Assembly: GCF_001864835.1 (NCBI RefSeq)
Contig: NZ_MJGI01000027.1
Location: 1 to 64,000, forward strand
Origin: Curtobacterium sp. MCBA15_001
GTDB lineage: Bacteria > Actinomycetota > Actinomycetes > Actinomycetales > Microbacteriaceae
Direction of reading: 5' to 3'
Length of the DNA: 64,000 nt
Part shown: piece by piece, positions 26,634-35,185 of the stretch
Layout: each line of letters begins with the position of its first letter
Position numbering within the stretch: the stretch's first letter is position 1
Translations under genes and position numbers: made by a program
Notes under the pieces: generated by a model
Databases searched by the model: none
What the model was told of the DNA's origin: nothing
Seen by the model: the letters and a program-made list of their open reading frames with translations, nothing else

Positions 26634-26821
26634 CGGGAGCTCCGGCGTCCGGTCAGCACGTCGGTGAGGGCACCGCGGTCGATCTTGCCCGAGACGAGCG
26701 CTGCGACGAGCGCACCGATCGCCCCGAAGACGATGACCAGGACGAAGCCCCAGAACCCGAACTGCAGTGCGACGACTGCCAGGATGGCGCCGATCAGGGC
26801 GCCGATGAATGTGCTGCTCAT
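26630..26821 (-). CDS. DUF2273 small membrane protein
   Basis: A 63-residue protein made almost entirely of two membrane helices (residues 6-24 and 26-43) with a basic tail GRRSSR. Length and layout match DUF2273 proteins found in Asp23 operons. The start overlaps the stop of the Asp23 gene and the stop overlaps the next gene, so the three are tightly coupled. Confidence 0.82.
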   Translation of the reverse strand: MSSTFIGALIGAILAVVALQFGFWGFVLVIVFGAIGALVAALVSGKIDRGALTDVLTGRRSSR

Positions 26822-27267
26822 GCGACTCGCGACTCCTTCTTGTCGTCCTCGTCGTCGTCGTCACCCGGGATGAAGACGTCCTGGACGGTGACGTTGACCT
26901 CGGCGACCTCCATGCCGACGATCGTCTCGAGGGCACGCGCGACCGAGGAACGGACGCCGTCGGCGACCTGCTGCAGCGGCACCGGGTACTCGGCGACGAT
27001 GACGATGTCGGCGGCGACCTGCTTCTCGCCGACCTCGACCTTGACGCCCTGGCCCAGGTCACGCTGGCCGATGGCGTCGCGGATCGCGCCGATGGCACGG
27101 GCCGCGCCGCCGCCGAGGCCGTGCACGCCGTTGACCTCACGGGCGGCGATGCCGGCGACCTTCGAGACGACGGTGTCGTCGATGACGGTCTTGCCGGCGG
27201 TGGGGCCGGTGTTCTGGCTGCGGGCCGCCGTGGTGGCGGTGGTGGGGGTGTTCGTGGTGTCGGCCAT
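26818..27267 (-). CDS. Asp23/Gls24 family envelope stress response protein
   Basis: A 149-residue protein with the complete Asp23 core: KTVIDDTVVSKVAGIAAREVNGVHGLGGG, then KVEVGEKQVAADIVIVAEYPVPL and VNVTVQDVFIP. It probably forms a layer on the inner face of the membrane under envelope stress. GGAAGGAGA precedes ATG at 27267, chosen over an upstream ATG at 27318 because of this site. It is the first gene of the operon. Confidence 0.93.
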   Translation of the reverse strand: MADTTNTPTTATTAARSQNTGPTAGKTVIDDTVVSKVAGIAAREVNGVHGLGGGAARAIGAIRDAIGQRDLGQGVKVEVGEKQVAADIVIVAEYPVPLQQVADGVRSSVARALETIVGMEVAEVNVTVQDVFIPGDDDDEDDKKESRVA

Positions 27268-27386
27268 GGGGTCTCCTTCCGATGTGCCCGCCGGGTGTTC
27301 CCAGCGGTTGCTGTTCACGGATGAGACGGGCTGACTCAGAGAGAAGTCACGCGGCCGTCATGCTTCCCAGGGACCTGCCAGACTCG

Positions 27387-27421
27387 GGCCCGATTGCGGG
27401 GGACTTGTCCCCCATCGGGCC
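27387..27421. terminator. Terminator between AraC and Asp23 units
   Basis: Nested stem GGCCCGA/TCGGGCC and GGGGGA/TCCCCC (27387-27421) lies 3' of the AraC-type gene on the minus strand, upstream of the Asp23 promoter region. Confidence 0.7.
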
Positions 27422-27427
27422 GACGGG

Positions 27428-28624
27428 TCAGGATTCCGCGCGCTTTTCGTCCACGCCATTGCGCTCTGCACGTTCCGCACGGGCACGGCGGACACAGGCC
27501 ATCGGGCTGCTGCCGCACTCGGCCTGGAACAGCTGCTGCAGCCGCCGCGGACGTACCCCGGCGACGTCGGCGATGCGCTCGACCGTCAGGGGTTCGTCCG
27601 CGTGGTCCTCGATGAACGCCAGGGCCGTGCGGACCCGGTTCGACAGGGCGCCGGTGTCGGGCCGGGGACCCCGTGCCGCTCGGACCGTGGCGCCTGGGCT
27701 CTCGGCGTAGCGCTCCCGGTACGCCGTGGCGAAGCGCCCCGGGTTCGAGAACCCCCACGTCCGCGCCACGTCGGCCACGCCGCCCTCGCCGGCGCCGTGC
27801 AACAGGGCCCGACGCGCCTCGTCCAGACGGTGGTCGCGCAGGAACCGGCTCGGGGTGACACCGAGTGTGCGGACGAACACGTCCTGCAGGCTCCGTTCGG
27901 ACAGCCCCGCGGCGTCGGCGATGGCCCGGACCGGTGGACGCTCGCGGGCGTGCACCTCGATGAAGCGGATCGCGTCGCGCAGGCGGTTGGCGACCGGGAC
28001 GTCGTCGCCGCGGTCGCGCAGCGGGAACGTGTCGAGGACCACCACGGCGAGGCGCCGGTTCAGCGCCGTCCGCATGGCCCCTCGCACGCGGTCGTCGAGG
28101 AGGGCCGGGCTGAGCTCGCGGATGAGCCGGCGGAGCGGTTCCCGGCGGGCGATGACCTCGTCCTGCTGCTCGAACAGCAGGGGCCCGTCGGGCTGGTGGT
28201 AGCCCAGCTCGCGGCCGACCCGGCGGAGGAACCGGTCGGCGACGTGCACGCCGTTGTAGACGGTGTCCTCGGACTCGAACCGGTAGGCCTCCGACGCGGA
28301 CGCGATGTAGGGGGAACCCGGCTGGACGACCCGCACACGGTCCGCGAAGTGCATCTCGAGGTGCCCCTGTGCCAACCAGAAGACCACGTGGTCCTCGCGC
28401 GGGCCGATCACGCCGGTCCGTCGACCACCGGTGGCACGCATGGTGCGCAGGGACAGGTCGTCGTCGCCGATGACCAGGTACTCGTAGCGGGTCCCCGGCG
28501 TCACGAAGGTGTCCGACGCGAAGTCCGACCCGTGGTACTCCGACCGGTAGATCGCGCCGTAGTCCGAGCCGTCGTCGTCCGAGAACCGCTCCTTGCGGAA
28601 ACCGTTGTCGGGCGAGGTGCTCAC
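27428..28624 (-). CDS. AraC-family regulator with an extra C-terminal half-HTH
   Basis: A 398-residue protein. The N-terminal cupin-like domain (about 1-190) is followed by a full AraC HTH pair (about 215-315: RFIEVHARERPPVRAIADAAGLSERSLQDVF, then GVADVARTWGFSNPGRFATAYRERY). Unusually, residues 340-385 carry a further AraC first helix pair (FIEDHADEPLTVERIADVAGVRPRRLQQLF) without its partner. This may allow a third DNA contact. It lies upstream of the Asp23 operon and could regulate it; this is inferred from position only. Confidence 0.88.
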   Translation of the reverse strand: MSTSPDNGFRKERFSDDDGSDYGAIYRSEYHGSDFASDTFVTPGTRYEYLVIGDDDLSLRTMRATGGRRTGVIGPREDHVVFWLAQGHLEMHFADRVRVVQPGSPYIASASEAYRFESEDTVYNGVHVADRFLRRVGRELGYHQPDGPLLFEQQDEVIARREPLRRLIRELSPALLDDRVRGAMRTALNRRLAVVVLDTFPLRDRGDDVPVANRLRDAIRFIEVHARERPPVRAIADAAGLSERSLQDVFVRTLGVTPSRFLRDHRLDEARRALLHGAGEGGVADVARTWGFSNPGRFATAYRERYAESPGATVRAARGPRPDTGALSNRVRTALAFIEDHADEPLTVERIADVAGVRPRRLQQLFQAECGSSPMACVRRARAERAERNGVDEKRAES

Positions 28625-28672
28625 GAGGACATCTTCACATCCCCACGCCGGACGAGGTCAGCCCGGCCGGTG

Positions 28673-29344
28673 TCAGGAGGTCGCCTGCCCCGAGGGGACG
28701 AGGGCCTCGACGGACAGCAGTGTGGCTGAGCTGTCCGCGCACGCCTGGTACGAGGTGTCCCGCACGAACAACGACTGCTTCGACCCGGGTGGGTACACGC
28801 GGAACCCGTCCGGTGTCCGCGGGCCGCAGTCGGCGGAGCTGTAGTTGCCCGCCTGCCCGATCTTCAGGGGTGCGACCGCGGCCTGCCCGGGGGCGAGCGT
28901 GACGGTCGGGTGCGCGGAGGCCTGGTCCTGGGTCGCGGCCGCGCCGATCTGGGCGCCGTCGCCACCACCCACGAACGAGACGCCGGGCCAGCCCTGCAGC
29001 GTGCAGCTCGTCGCGCCGGTGTTGGTCAGCACGAGGTGCACGACCACGCTCCCCGCCGCGCCGCCGCTGCCCGGCTCGATCGACCCGGTCATGTCGGAGG
29101 TCGCACACCGGCCGCCCGTTGCGCCACTGCCCGCGTCACCGCCGGAGGCCGACGATCCCGCCGACGTGGACGGCGCGGGCAAGGACGGCGCCGACGACGG
29201 TGCCGACGGCGTCGCGGTCACGGTCCTCGTGGCGGTGGCCGTCGGTGTGCTGTCCGTCGTCCCGCCGGCGGAGCACCCGGACAGGACCCCCACCGCCACG
29301 AGGGCGACGGCTCCGACGGCGAACGGTCTGCTGCTCAGCTGCAT
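28673..29344 (-). CDS. DUF4232 domain lipoprotein
   Basis: A 223-residue protein with a lipoprotein signal (AVGALVAVGVLSGCS, lipobox cysteine near residue 24), a Ser/Thr/Pro/Ala-rich linker to about residue 80, and a C-terminal DUF4232 domain (LTNTGATSCTLQGWPGVSFV ... PGSKQSLFV). Such proteins are attached to the outer leaflet of the membrane; function unknown. The start ATG at 29344 is the best fit to the signal peptide. Confidence 0.85.
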   Translation of the reverse strand: MQLSSRPFAVGAVALVAVGVLSGCSAGGTTDSTPTATATRTVTATPSAPSSAPSLPAPSTSAGSSASGGDAGSGATGGRCATSDMTGSIEPGSGGAAGSVVVHLVLTNTGATSCTLQGWPGVSFVGGGDGAQIGAAATQDQASAHPTVTLAPGQAAVAPLKIGQAGNYSSADCGPRTPDGFRVYPPGSKQSLFVRDTSYQACADSSATLLSVEALVPSGQATS

Positions 29345-29456
29345 GCCGACAGGAAACCACTTCCACTGCGGTACGTCCGAGGGGGTACACAGGGACCGCG
29401 AGCACACTCGCGATCGGACGGCGCAGTGGCCGTCCCACCGACCGGGAGGACCCACC

Positions 29457-29753
29457 ATGGCAGGGAAGCACGAGCAGATCCGCGGCGAGTCGGACCGGTC
29501 CGACGGCGTCGAGCCGCGCGCGGGGGCGTTCACGGACAGCGACATCCCGGGCGAACCGACGGTGCAGTCGGACGAGCCGGTCGGCGAGTTCGTCGGCAGC
29601 GACATCCCCGGGGAAGCCGTCCCGACGAGCACCGGCACGGACGGCGAGTACGTCGAGTCGGACATCCCGGGTGAGGACGAACCGCGTCCCTCGGGCGAGG
29701 TCGGCCACTACGTCGACTCCGGCGCCGGCACCGACGACACCGAGAACGGCTAG
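29457..29753 (+). CDS. Small acidic protein with three SDIPGE repeats
   Basis: A 98-residue, highly acidic, soluble protein. The motif SDIPGE occurs three times (about residues 28, 48 and 70), each preceded by G-x-F/Y-x-x-S, and a fourth degenerate copy (GHYVDSG) ends the chain. No known family is recognised. GGGAGGAC precedes the ATG. The stop overlaps the stop of the convergent Nudix gene in a shared CTAG. Confidence 0.75.
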   Translation: MAGKHEQIRGESDRSDGVEPRAGAFTDSDIPGEPTVQSDEPVGEFVGSDIPGEAVPTSTGTDGEYVESDIPGEDEPRPSGEVGHYVDSGAGTDDTENG

Positions 29754-30184
29754 CCGGGCGGCACGGGGCCGGACGGGTCGTCGAGCAGTCCGGCCCGCAC
29801 CAGCAGCCGCAGGGTCTCGACGCCGGCGGGTGGGCACCGGTCGGCGTCGTCCGCGGTGACCCACTCGATCTCGTCGACCTCGGCCGACGCGACGGGCTGG
29901 GCGGCGTCGAGGGCGCCCGGTGCGCGCGCCAGGAAGAGCGTCATCCTGACGATCGTGCCCGGCGCCTGTCCGTGCGCCGGCTCGGTGACCACGGCGAACT
30001 CATCGAGGTCCGCGGCGGTGAGCGTCAGCCCGGTCTCCTCGTGGGCCTCGCGGACCGCAGCCTGCACCGCGCTCTCGCCGGGTTCGACCTTGCCGCCGGG
30101 CAGGTAGAGGACGTCGCGTCCGCGGGCACGCACCATGAGCACGCGCCGGTCCCGCACGAGCAGCAGCGCGCTGACCTGCAGCAA
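29750..30184 (-). CDS. Nudix hydrolase
   Basis: About 144 residues. The Nudix box reads GGKVEPGES ... REAHEETGL (about residues 31-53). The first strand LLQVSALLLVRDRRVLMV makes TTG at 30184 the likely start; ATG and GTG further upstream would run into hemA. It begins 21 bases after the hemA stop, so it may be co-transcribed, although its role with hemA is unclear. It probably hydrolyses a nucleotide diphosphate derivative. Confidence 0.85.
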   Translation of the reverse strand: MLQVSALLLVRDRRVLMVRARGRDVLYLPGGKVEPGESAVQAAVREAHEETGLTLTAADLDEFAVVTEPAHGQAPGTIVRMTLFLARAPGALDAAQPVASAEVDEIEWVTADDADRCPPAGVETLRLLVRAGLLDDPSGPVPPG

Positions 30185-30204
30185 CGGCAGGTCGGCCGGG
30201 AGGC

Positions 30205-31521
30205 TCAGCTGGCGTCCGCAGCGGTGTCGTCGCGCGGGCAGGCGGTCCGGTCCGACAACGGGACGACCGGGGCGGCGACGTCCGCCACCGACTCCGCTTC
30301 CGGCCGGACGCCGTACAGCGCGTCGAGGGCGCCGACGAACTCCTCGCCACGACCGGCGCGGCCGAGCTCCCGCGCGCGCACCGACGGCCGGTGCAGCAGC
30401 ACCCCGACGAGGTGCCGCAGGGCCCGCTCGGTCTGCTCGGCGGCCTCGGGGGAGACGTCGCCGCGCCGCGTCGAGCGCTCGATCTCGTCGTCGAGGATGC
30501 CGAACACGTGCTTGCGGAACGCGACGAGCGCCGGGGTGGTCGACTGCTCCAGCGCTTGGGCCCGGAAGCGCGACACCGCGTCGTCGACCATCGCGCGGGC
30601 CTCGGACTCGGCGTTGAGCTCGGCCACCGGTGCGTGGATGCTGATCGTCTCGAGGTCGAGCAGTTCGACCCCGTTCACCTGCGCGGCATCGGGGTCGACG
30701 TTCCGCGGCAGGCCGAGGTCGATGACGATGCGCCGTGCGCCGTCGTCCAGGTCGTCGGCGCCGATGACGGGAAGCTCGCTCGACGTGCAGGTGATCACGA
30801 CGTCGCTCGAGGCGATCGCCTGGCGCAGGTCGTGCGCGGCGACCAGGTCGTGCTTCGTGGCGAACCACGCCGCGCGACCCGAGGGCGAGAAGACCTGGAT
30901 GCGCTGGGCGCCGCGGTCGCGCAGTGCGGCGATCGTGGTGGCGGCGTAGCTGCCCGTCCCGACCAGCAGCACGTGCGCCCGACCCCAGTCGGTCACACGG
31001 GACGACGCGAGTTCGAGCCCGAGGCGCACGAGCGAGCGCCCCGCGGCGCCGATGCGGGTGCGGGTCTTCACGCCGCGCGACGTGTGTGCGGCTTCCTGGA
31101 AGAGCCGTTCGAGGTCCGAGGTGGTGGTGCCGTTGGCGCGGGCGTCCTCGAGCGACCGACGGACCTGCCCGGAGATCTCGGTCTCGCCGATCACCACGGA
31201 CTCGAGCCCGCTGGACACGGCGAACAGGTGCTGGACGACGTCCTTGCCGTCGAGCACGGTGACCGAGTCGAGCACGTCCGTGCCGCTCAGGCCGCTGGCG
31301 GTGGCGACGGCCTCGACCGTGGTGGCCACGGCGGCGTCGCTGTCGTCGCCCGCGATGTCGAGGTAGGCCTCGAACCGGTTGCAGGTGGCCAGGACGACGG
31401 CGCCGTCGAGGACGTCCGAGTCGGTGACCAGGTGGGAGGCGGCCGCGGGGGCGCCGATGCTCAGTCGCTCCAGGAGGTCGAAGCTGGCGTTGCGATGCGA
31501 CGCCGTGAGACAGATGAGCAC
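30205..31521 (-). CDS. hemA: Glutamyl-tRNA reductase
   Basis: A 438-residue enzyme that converts glutamyl-tRNA to glutamate-1-semialdehyde, the first committed step of heme synthesis. The catalytic Cys is in LATCNRFEAY (about residue 45); SVVIGETEISGQVRR and the NADPH-binding VLLVGTGSYAATT are visible. GTG at 31521 is preferred over ATG at 31542 since TACCAT (31534-31529) lies seven bases upstream, matching a leaderless start, and alignable HemA sequences begin VLICLTASH. It is divergent from hemE. Confidence 0.93.
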   Translation of the reverse strand: MLICLTASHRNASFDLLERLSIGAPAAASHLVTDSDVLDGAVVLATCNRFEAYLDIAGDDSDAAVATTVEAVATASGLSGTDVLDSVTVLDGKDVVQHLFAVSSGLESVVIGETEISGQVRRSLEDARANGTTTSDLERLFQEAAHTSRGVKTRTRIGAAGRSLVRLGLELASSRVTDWGRAHVLLVGTGSYAATTIAALRDRGAQRIQVFSPSGRAAWFATKHDLVAAHDLRQAIASSDVVITCTSSELPVIGADDLDDGARRIVIDLGLPRNVDPDAAQVNGVELLDLETISIHAPVAELNAESEARAMVDDAVSRFRAQALEQSTTPALVAFRKHVFGILDDEIERSTRRGDVSPEAAEQTERALRHLVGVLLHRPSVRARELGRAGRGEEFVGALDALYGVRPEAESVADVAAPVVPLSDRTACPRDDTAADAS

Positions 31522-31573
31522 GTACTCGATGGTACCGCGCATGTCCGACAGTCGCTGCTGCGAGAATCAACGG
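31522..31573. promoter_or_regulatory. Back-to-back hemA/hemE leaderless promoters
   Basis: The 52 bases between the two start codons hold two -10-like hexamers: TACCAT (31534-31529, minus strand) for hemA and GAGAAT (31562-31567, plus strand) for hemE, each 6-7 bases from its start. The small gap means any regulator bound here affects both genes. Confidence 0.65.
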
Positions 31574-32686
31574 GTGACCGATGCACCCACCTCCGCCCTC
31601 CCGCCCACGCACCCGCTGGCCGACGGGCGCACCGCCGGATCCGCGCTGGTCCGGGCGCTGCGGGGTGACCGCCCCGAGACCCTGCCGGTCTGGTTCATGC
31701 GACAGGCCGGGCGTTCGCTCCCCGAGTACCGCGACCTGCGCGTCGGCACCGCGATGCTCGACGCGTGCCTGGACCCGGCGATGGCGTCGGAGATCACGCT
31801 GCAGCCGGTCCGGCGACACGGGGTCGACGCGGGCATCTTCTTCAGCGACATCGTCGTGCCGATCAGGCTCGCCGGGGTCGACGTCGAGATCGTGCCCGGC
31901 CGCGGTCCGGTGCTCGCGTCGCCGATCCGCACGCCCGCCGACGTCGACGCCCTGCACGAGCTCGACCCCGCGGCCCTGGCCCCCATCCACGAAGCCGTCG
32001 CCCGGACCGTCGCGGAACTCGGGTCGACGCCGCTGATCGGGTTCGCCGGAGCCCCCTTCACCCTGGCCGCCTACCTGGTCGAGGGCGGCCCGTCCAAGGA
32101 CCACATCCGGGCCCGGACCCTCATGCACAGCGACCCCGAGACCTGGTCGCGTCTGCTGGCCTGGGCAGCGTCGGTGTCGGGGGCGTTCCTGCGCGCACAG
32201 GTCGTCGCCGGCGCCTCGGCCGCGCAGCTCTTCGACTCGTGGGTCGGGTCGCTCTCGCGTGCGGACTACCTGCAGCACGTGGCACCGCACTCGGCCGAGG
32301 CGCTGTCCCACGTGGCCGACCTCGGCGTCCCGCGCATCCACTTCGGCGTCGGCAGCGGCGAGGTCCTGCGCGACATGACGACCCTCGGCGACGCGTCCGG
32401 GCAGCCCCACGTCGACGCGGTCGGGGTCGACTGGCGCCTGCCGCTCGACGTGGCCGTCGAGCGGGTCGGCCACGGCGTCACCGTGCAGGGCAACATCGAC
32501 CCGGCGATGCTGTCGGCGCCGTGGGACGTGCTCGAGGCCCACGTGCGCGACGTCGTCCGGCGCGGCGGTGCGGCCCGTGCCCACGTGGTGAACCTCGGCC
32601 ACGGCGTCCCGCCCGAGACCGACCCGAGCGTCCTGACCCGGGTCGTCGAGCTCGTCCACGGGCTCGGCAGCGGAGCCGCGGCGTGA
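31574..32686 (+). CDS. hemE: Uroporphyrinogen decarboxylase
   Basis: A 370-residue enzyme that decarboxylates the four acetate side chains of uroporphyrinogen III to coproporphyrinogen III. Visible: PVWFMRQAGRSLPEYR (about residue 39) and GFAGAPFTLAAYLVEGG (about 158), which hold the conserved Arg/Asp active-site residues. Start GTG at 31574 follows GAGAAT by six bases. It overlaps the next gene (GTGA) as the head of the rightward heme operon. Confidence 0.96.
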   Translation: MTDAPTSALPPTHPLADGRTAGSALVRALRGDRPETLPVWFMRQAGRSLPEYRDLRVGTAMLDACLDPAMASEITLQPVRRHGVDAGIFFSDIVVPIRLAGVDVEIVPGRGPVLASPIRTPADVDALHELDPAALAPIHEAVARTVAELGSTPLIGFAGAPFTLAAYLVEGGPSKDHIRARTLMHSDPETWSRLLAWAASVSGAFLRAQVVAGASAAQLFDSWVGSLSRADYLQHVAPHSAEALSHVADLGVPRIHFGVGSGEVLRDMTTLGDASGQPHVDAVGVDWRLPLDVAVERVGHGVTVQGNIDPAMLSAPWDVLEAHVRDVVRRGGAARAHVVNLGHGVPPETDPSVLTRVVELVHGLGSGAAA

Positions 32687-33999
32687 CGGACGCGGTCGTC
32701 GTCGGTGGCGGGTTCGCCGGCCTCCTCGCGGCACGGGACCTGGCGAAGGCCGGGGTGCACGTCGTCCTGGTCGAGGCCTCGGGCGCGCTCGGGGGCATGG
32801 TCAGGCGGCACACCGTCGCCGGGATCGACCTCGACATGGCGGCCGACTCGTTCGCGACCCGCACCGACGCCGTGGCGACCCTGGCGATCGAGCTCGGGCT
32901 CGGCAACGACCTGGTCGACCCGGACCCCCGCGGTGCCTGGCTGATGACGCGCGACGGCCGCACGGCGAAGATGCCCGCGACCGGGCTCCTCGGCATCCCG
33001 GGTACCCCGATGGCCGCCGACGTGATCGCCGTCGTCGGCCAGCGCGCGGCCTTCCGGGCGCAGATGGACTCGCTGCTGCCGTCGCCGATCGGTGCGCGGG
33101 CGCAGTCCCTCGGCGCGCTCGTCCGGACCAGGATGGGCGCGACGGTCCTCGACGACCTGGTCACACCGGTCGTCGCAGGGGTGCACTCCACGCACCCGGA
33201 CGACCTCGACCCGGACCGCGTGGCACCCGGGCTCCGCGCCGCGCTGCAGCGCGAGGGGTCGTTGGCCCGGGCGGTCATCGCGCTGCGGGAACGGGCCACC
33301 GCCGGATCCGCCGTCCAGGGCATCCGCGGCGGCATCGTCCGGCTCGTGGACGAACTCGTGGCGGACCTCGCCACGTGGGGCGTCGACGTCCGGCTGCACA
33401 CCCGCGCCACCGCGATCGAGCGTGCCGCGGTGACGGTGACCGGGCCGGACGGGGCATCCGAGCGGCTGGTGGCTGACCACGTGGTCGCGGCGGTCCCGGA
33501 CCCCGAACGCCAGCGGGTGACCACCCCGGCCGGCATCGAGCTCGTCACCCTGGTCGTCGACCAACCGGCCCTGGACTCAGGCCCCCGTGGGACGGGCGTG
33601 CTCGTCCACCCGGACGCCACCGGGGTGCGGGCGAAGGCGATCACCCACGCGACCGCGAAGTGGCCGTGGCTGGCCGCGACGGCCGAGGGGCGCCACGTCC
33701 TGCGGCTCAGCTACCGCACCCCCGCAGCCGACGTGGCGGACCTGGGCACGAGCCTCCCGGTCGACCCGACGGACGCGACCGGCGTGCGCGCCGCGACCGA
33801 CGCGGCGGCACTCCTCGGCGTGCCGATCCCGCCTGCCCAGGTCATGGGTGCCGCCGTCGTGCGGTGGCACGGGCCGGACACGGTCGGAGCCGGTCTCGCG
33901 GAGGGCGTGGTCGGCATCGGTGAGGCGGCGAACGGGCGGGGGCTCGCCGGCATCGTCGGCACCACCCGTTCGCGCATCCAGGACCTGCTGGGTTCCTGA
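32683..33999 (+). CDS. cgoX: Coproporphyrinogen III oxidase (CgoX/HemY)
   Basis: A 438-residue FAD enzyme. The N-terminal dinucleotide fold reads VVVGGGFAGLLAARDLAKAG (residues 4-23), and the C-terminal VGIGEAANGRGLAGIVGTTRS is typical of protoporphyrinogen/coproporphyrinogen oxidases. In Actinobacteria it oxidises coproporphyrinogen III to coproporphyrin III in the coproporphyrin-dependent route. GTG overlaps the hemE stop by 4 bases. Neighbourhood with ChdC and CpfC supports the assignment. Confidence 0.93.
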   Translation: MTDAVVVGGGFAGLLAARDLAKAGVHVVLVEASGALGGMVRRHTVAGIDLDMAADSFATRTDAVATLAIELGLGNDLVDPDPRGAWLMTRDGRTAKMPATGLLGIPGTPMAADVIAVVGQRAAFRAQMDSLLPSPIGARAQSLGALVRTRMGATVLDDLVTPVVAGVHSTHPDDLDPDRVAPGLRAALQREGSLARAVIALRERATAGSAVQGIRGGIVRLVDELVADLATWGVDVRLHTRATAIERAAVTVTGPDGASERLVADHVVAAVPDPERQRVTTPAGIELVTLVVDQPALDSGPRGTGVLVHPDATGVRAKAITHATAKWPWLAATAEGRHVLRLSYRTPAADVADLGTSLPVDPTDATGVRAATDAAALLGVPIPPAQVMGAAVVRWHGPDTVGAGLAEGVVGIGEAANGRGLAGIVGTTRSRIQDLLGS

Positions 34000-34094
34000 G
34001 CGGACCGCGCACCCCCCGAGGGCTACTGTTGGTCTTCACGTCGAGACATTCCGCTCGGCGTATGACCACCGCACACTGAACTCACGGAGGAACC

Positions 34095-34349
34095 ATGCGA
34101 GGCAGGCTCCTGTTCGTCGCCGGCGCAGCACTCGGGTACGTCCTGGGATCGCGAGCCGGACGGGCGCGGTACGAGCAGATCAAGACCGTCAGCGGCAAGA
34201 TCTGGAACAGCAACGGCGTCCAGAAGGGCGTCCACAACGTCGAGGAGTTCGTCGCCGACAAGACGCCGGACGTCGCCGAGTTCGTCGGTGAGCAGACGAA
34301 GAAGGTCGTCCGCAAGGTCGGCCAGAAGAAGGACGCCGCGACCTCATGA
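34095..34349 (+). CDS. YtxH-like small membrane-associated protein
   Basis: An 84-residue protein. A short N-terminal hydrophobic segment (LLFVAGAALGYVLGSRAG) precedes a charged helical tail. It is similar in layout to the product of 23003-23194. GGAGGAAC precedes the ATG. It overlaps the holin-like gene by 4 bases and interrupts the heme operon between cgoX and chdC. Confidence 0.75.
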   Translation: MRGRLLFVAGAALGYVLGSRAGRARYEQIKTVSGKIWNSNGVQKGVHNVEEFVADKTPDVAEFVGEQTKKVVRKVGQKKDAATS

Positions 34350-34804
34350 CCGACACCCGTGACCGGAAGCCGCGATCGCTCTTCGGTCTCGTCGGTGACG
34401 TCCCCCAGCTCGTCAAGAACCTGGTCAAGGGCGAGATCGCCCTGCTCAAGGCCGAGCTGACGGGGAAGGCGAAGGTCTTCGCGATCGCCGCGGCGCTCCT
34501 CGTGGTCGCCCTCGTCATCGTGCTCTACGCGATCGGCGTCCTGCTGACCGCTGCGGTGATGGGGCTGGCGACCGTGATGCCGGCGTGGCTGGCGGCCCTG
34601 CTGCTCGCCGTCGTGATGCTGATCGTCGCGGGCATCCTCGGGCTCGTCGGCTGGAAGCGGTTCAAGAAGGGACTGCCGATCACGCCGAAGCGAACGATCG
34701 ACAGCGTCAAGAACGACATCAACGCGGTCAAGGGCCTCGGCAAGAAGCCCACGCCCGAGAACCAGTACGCGTCCCGCAAGCCGGACGTCGGCGGTCGGTT
34801 CTGA
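34346..34804 (+). CDS. Phage holin family protein (Holin-X, actinobacterial)
   Basis: A 152-residue protein with an amphipathic N-terminal helix (LVKNLVKGEIALLKAELTGKAK) and two central membrane helices (about 50-75 and 80-105). The layout matches the putative actinobacterial Holin-X family, which is found near YtxH and DUF3618 genes and is not prophage-related here. It probably modulates membrane permeability or curvature. The ATGA start overlaps the upstream stop. Confidence 0.85.
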   Translation: MTDTRDRKPRSLFGLVGDVPQLVKNLVKGEIALLKAELTGKAKVFAIAAALLVVALVIVLYAIGVLLTAAVMGLATVMPAWLAALLLAVVMLIVAGILGLVGWKRFKKGLPITPKRTIDSVKNDINAVKGLGKKPTPENQYASRKPDVGGRF

Positions 34805-34845
34805 CGCTCTCGCGTCACGCCGACAGCACCACCCACGGAGGACCA

Positions 34846-35082
34846 GTGACCGACCAGCACCCGCACGACCGGCTCGCCGACGACGTCGCGACGACCCGCG
34901 CGCAGTTGTTCGACACCCTCGACGCGATCGAGGACAAGCTCAACGTGCCCAAGCAGCTCGGGATCGCCGCCTCGAAGGTCAAGCGTGGCGTGCTCGAGAA
35001 GCGTCCCCCGTACCTGGCCGGTCTCGCAGCGGGCGTGGTGGTCGTCGGGGGTATCGTCGTGACGGTGCTCCGACGGCGGTAG
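34846..35082 (+). CDS. DUF3618 domain protein
   Basis: A 78-residue protein. The N-terminal helix (LADDVATTRAQLFDTLDAIEDKLN) is the DUF3618 signature and a C-terminal membrane helix follows (LAAGVVVVGGIVVTVL). It accompanies the holin-like and YtxH-like genes as a three-gene unit seen in many Actinobacteria. Start GTG at 34846 is preceded by CGGAGGA. Confidence 0.85.
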   Translation: MTDQHPHDRLADDVATTRAQLFDTLDAIEDKLNVPKQLGIAASKVKRGVLEKRPPYLAGLAAGVVVVGGIVVTVLRRR

Positions 35083-35185
35083 GTCCGGGTCACCGGACGC
35101 GCGGTCAGGGCGCTCGCCGGTCAGGTGCCCATCGGACGCGGAACCGGCGAATCCGTTCTGCGCAACCGATAGGACAATGGACCCC

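Noticed and set aside
31379-31573. An upstream extension of hemE
   Set aside because: It would overlap the divergent hemA gene. The promoter-like GAGAAT six bases before GTG at 31574 fits a leaderless start better.
29750-32734. A 994-residue minus-strand open frame across hemA and hemE
   Set aside because: Only its last 145 codons (29750-30184) encode a recognisable Nudix protein. The rest is the shadow of hemA and hemE in another frame.
34346-34804. The Holin-X gene as evidence of a prophage
   Set aside because: No other phage genes are near. The family is a chromosomal companion of YtxH and DUF3618 genes in Actinobacteria.
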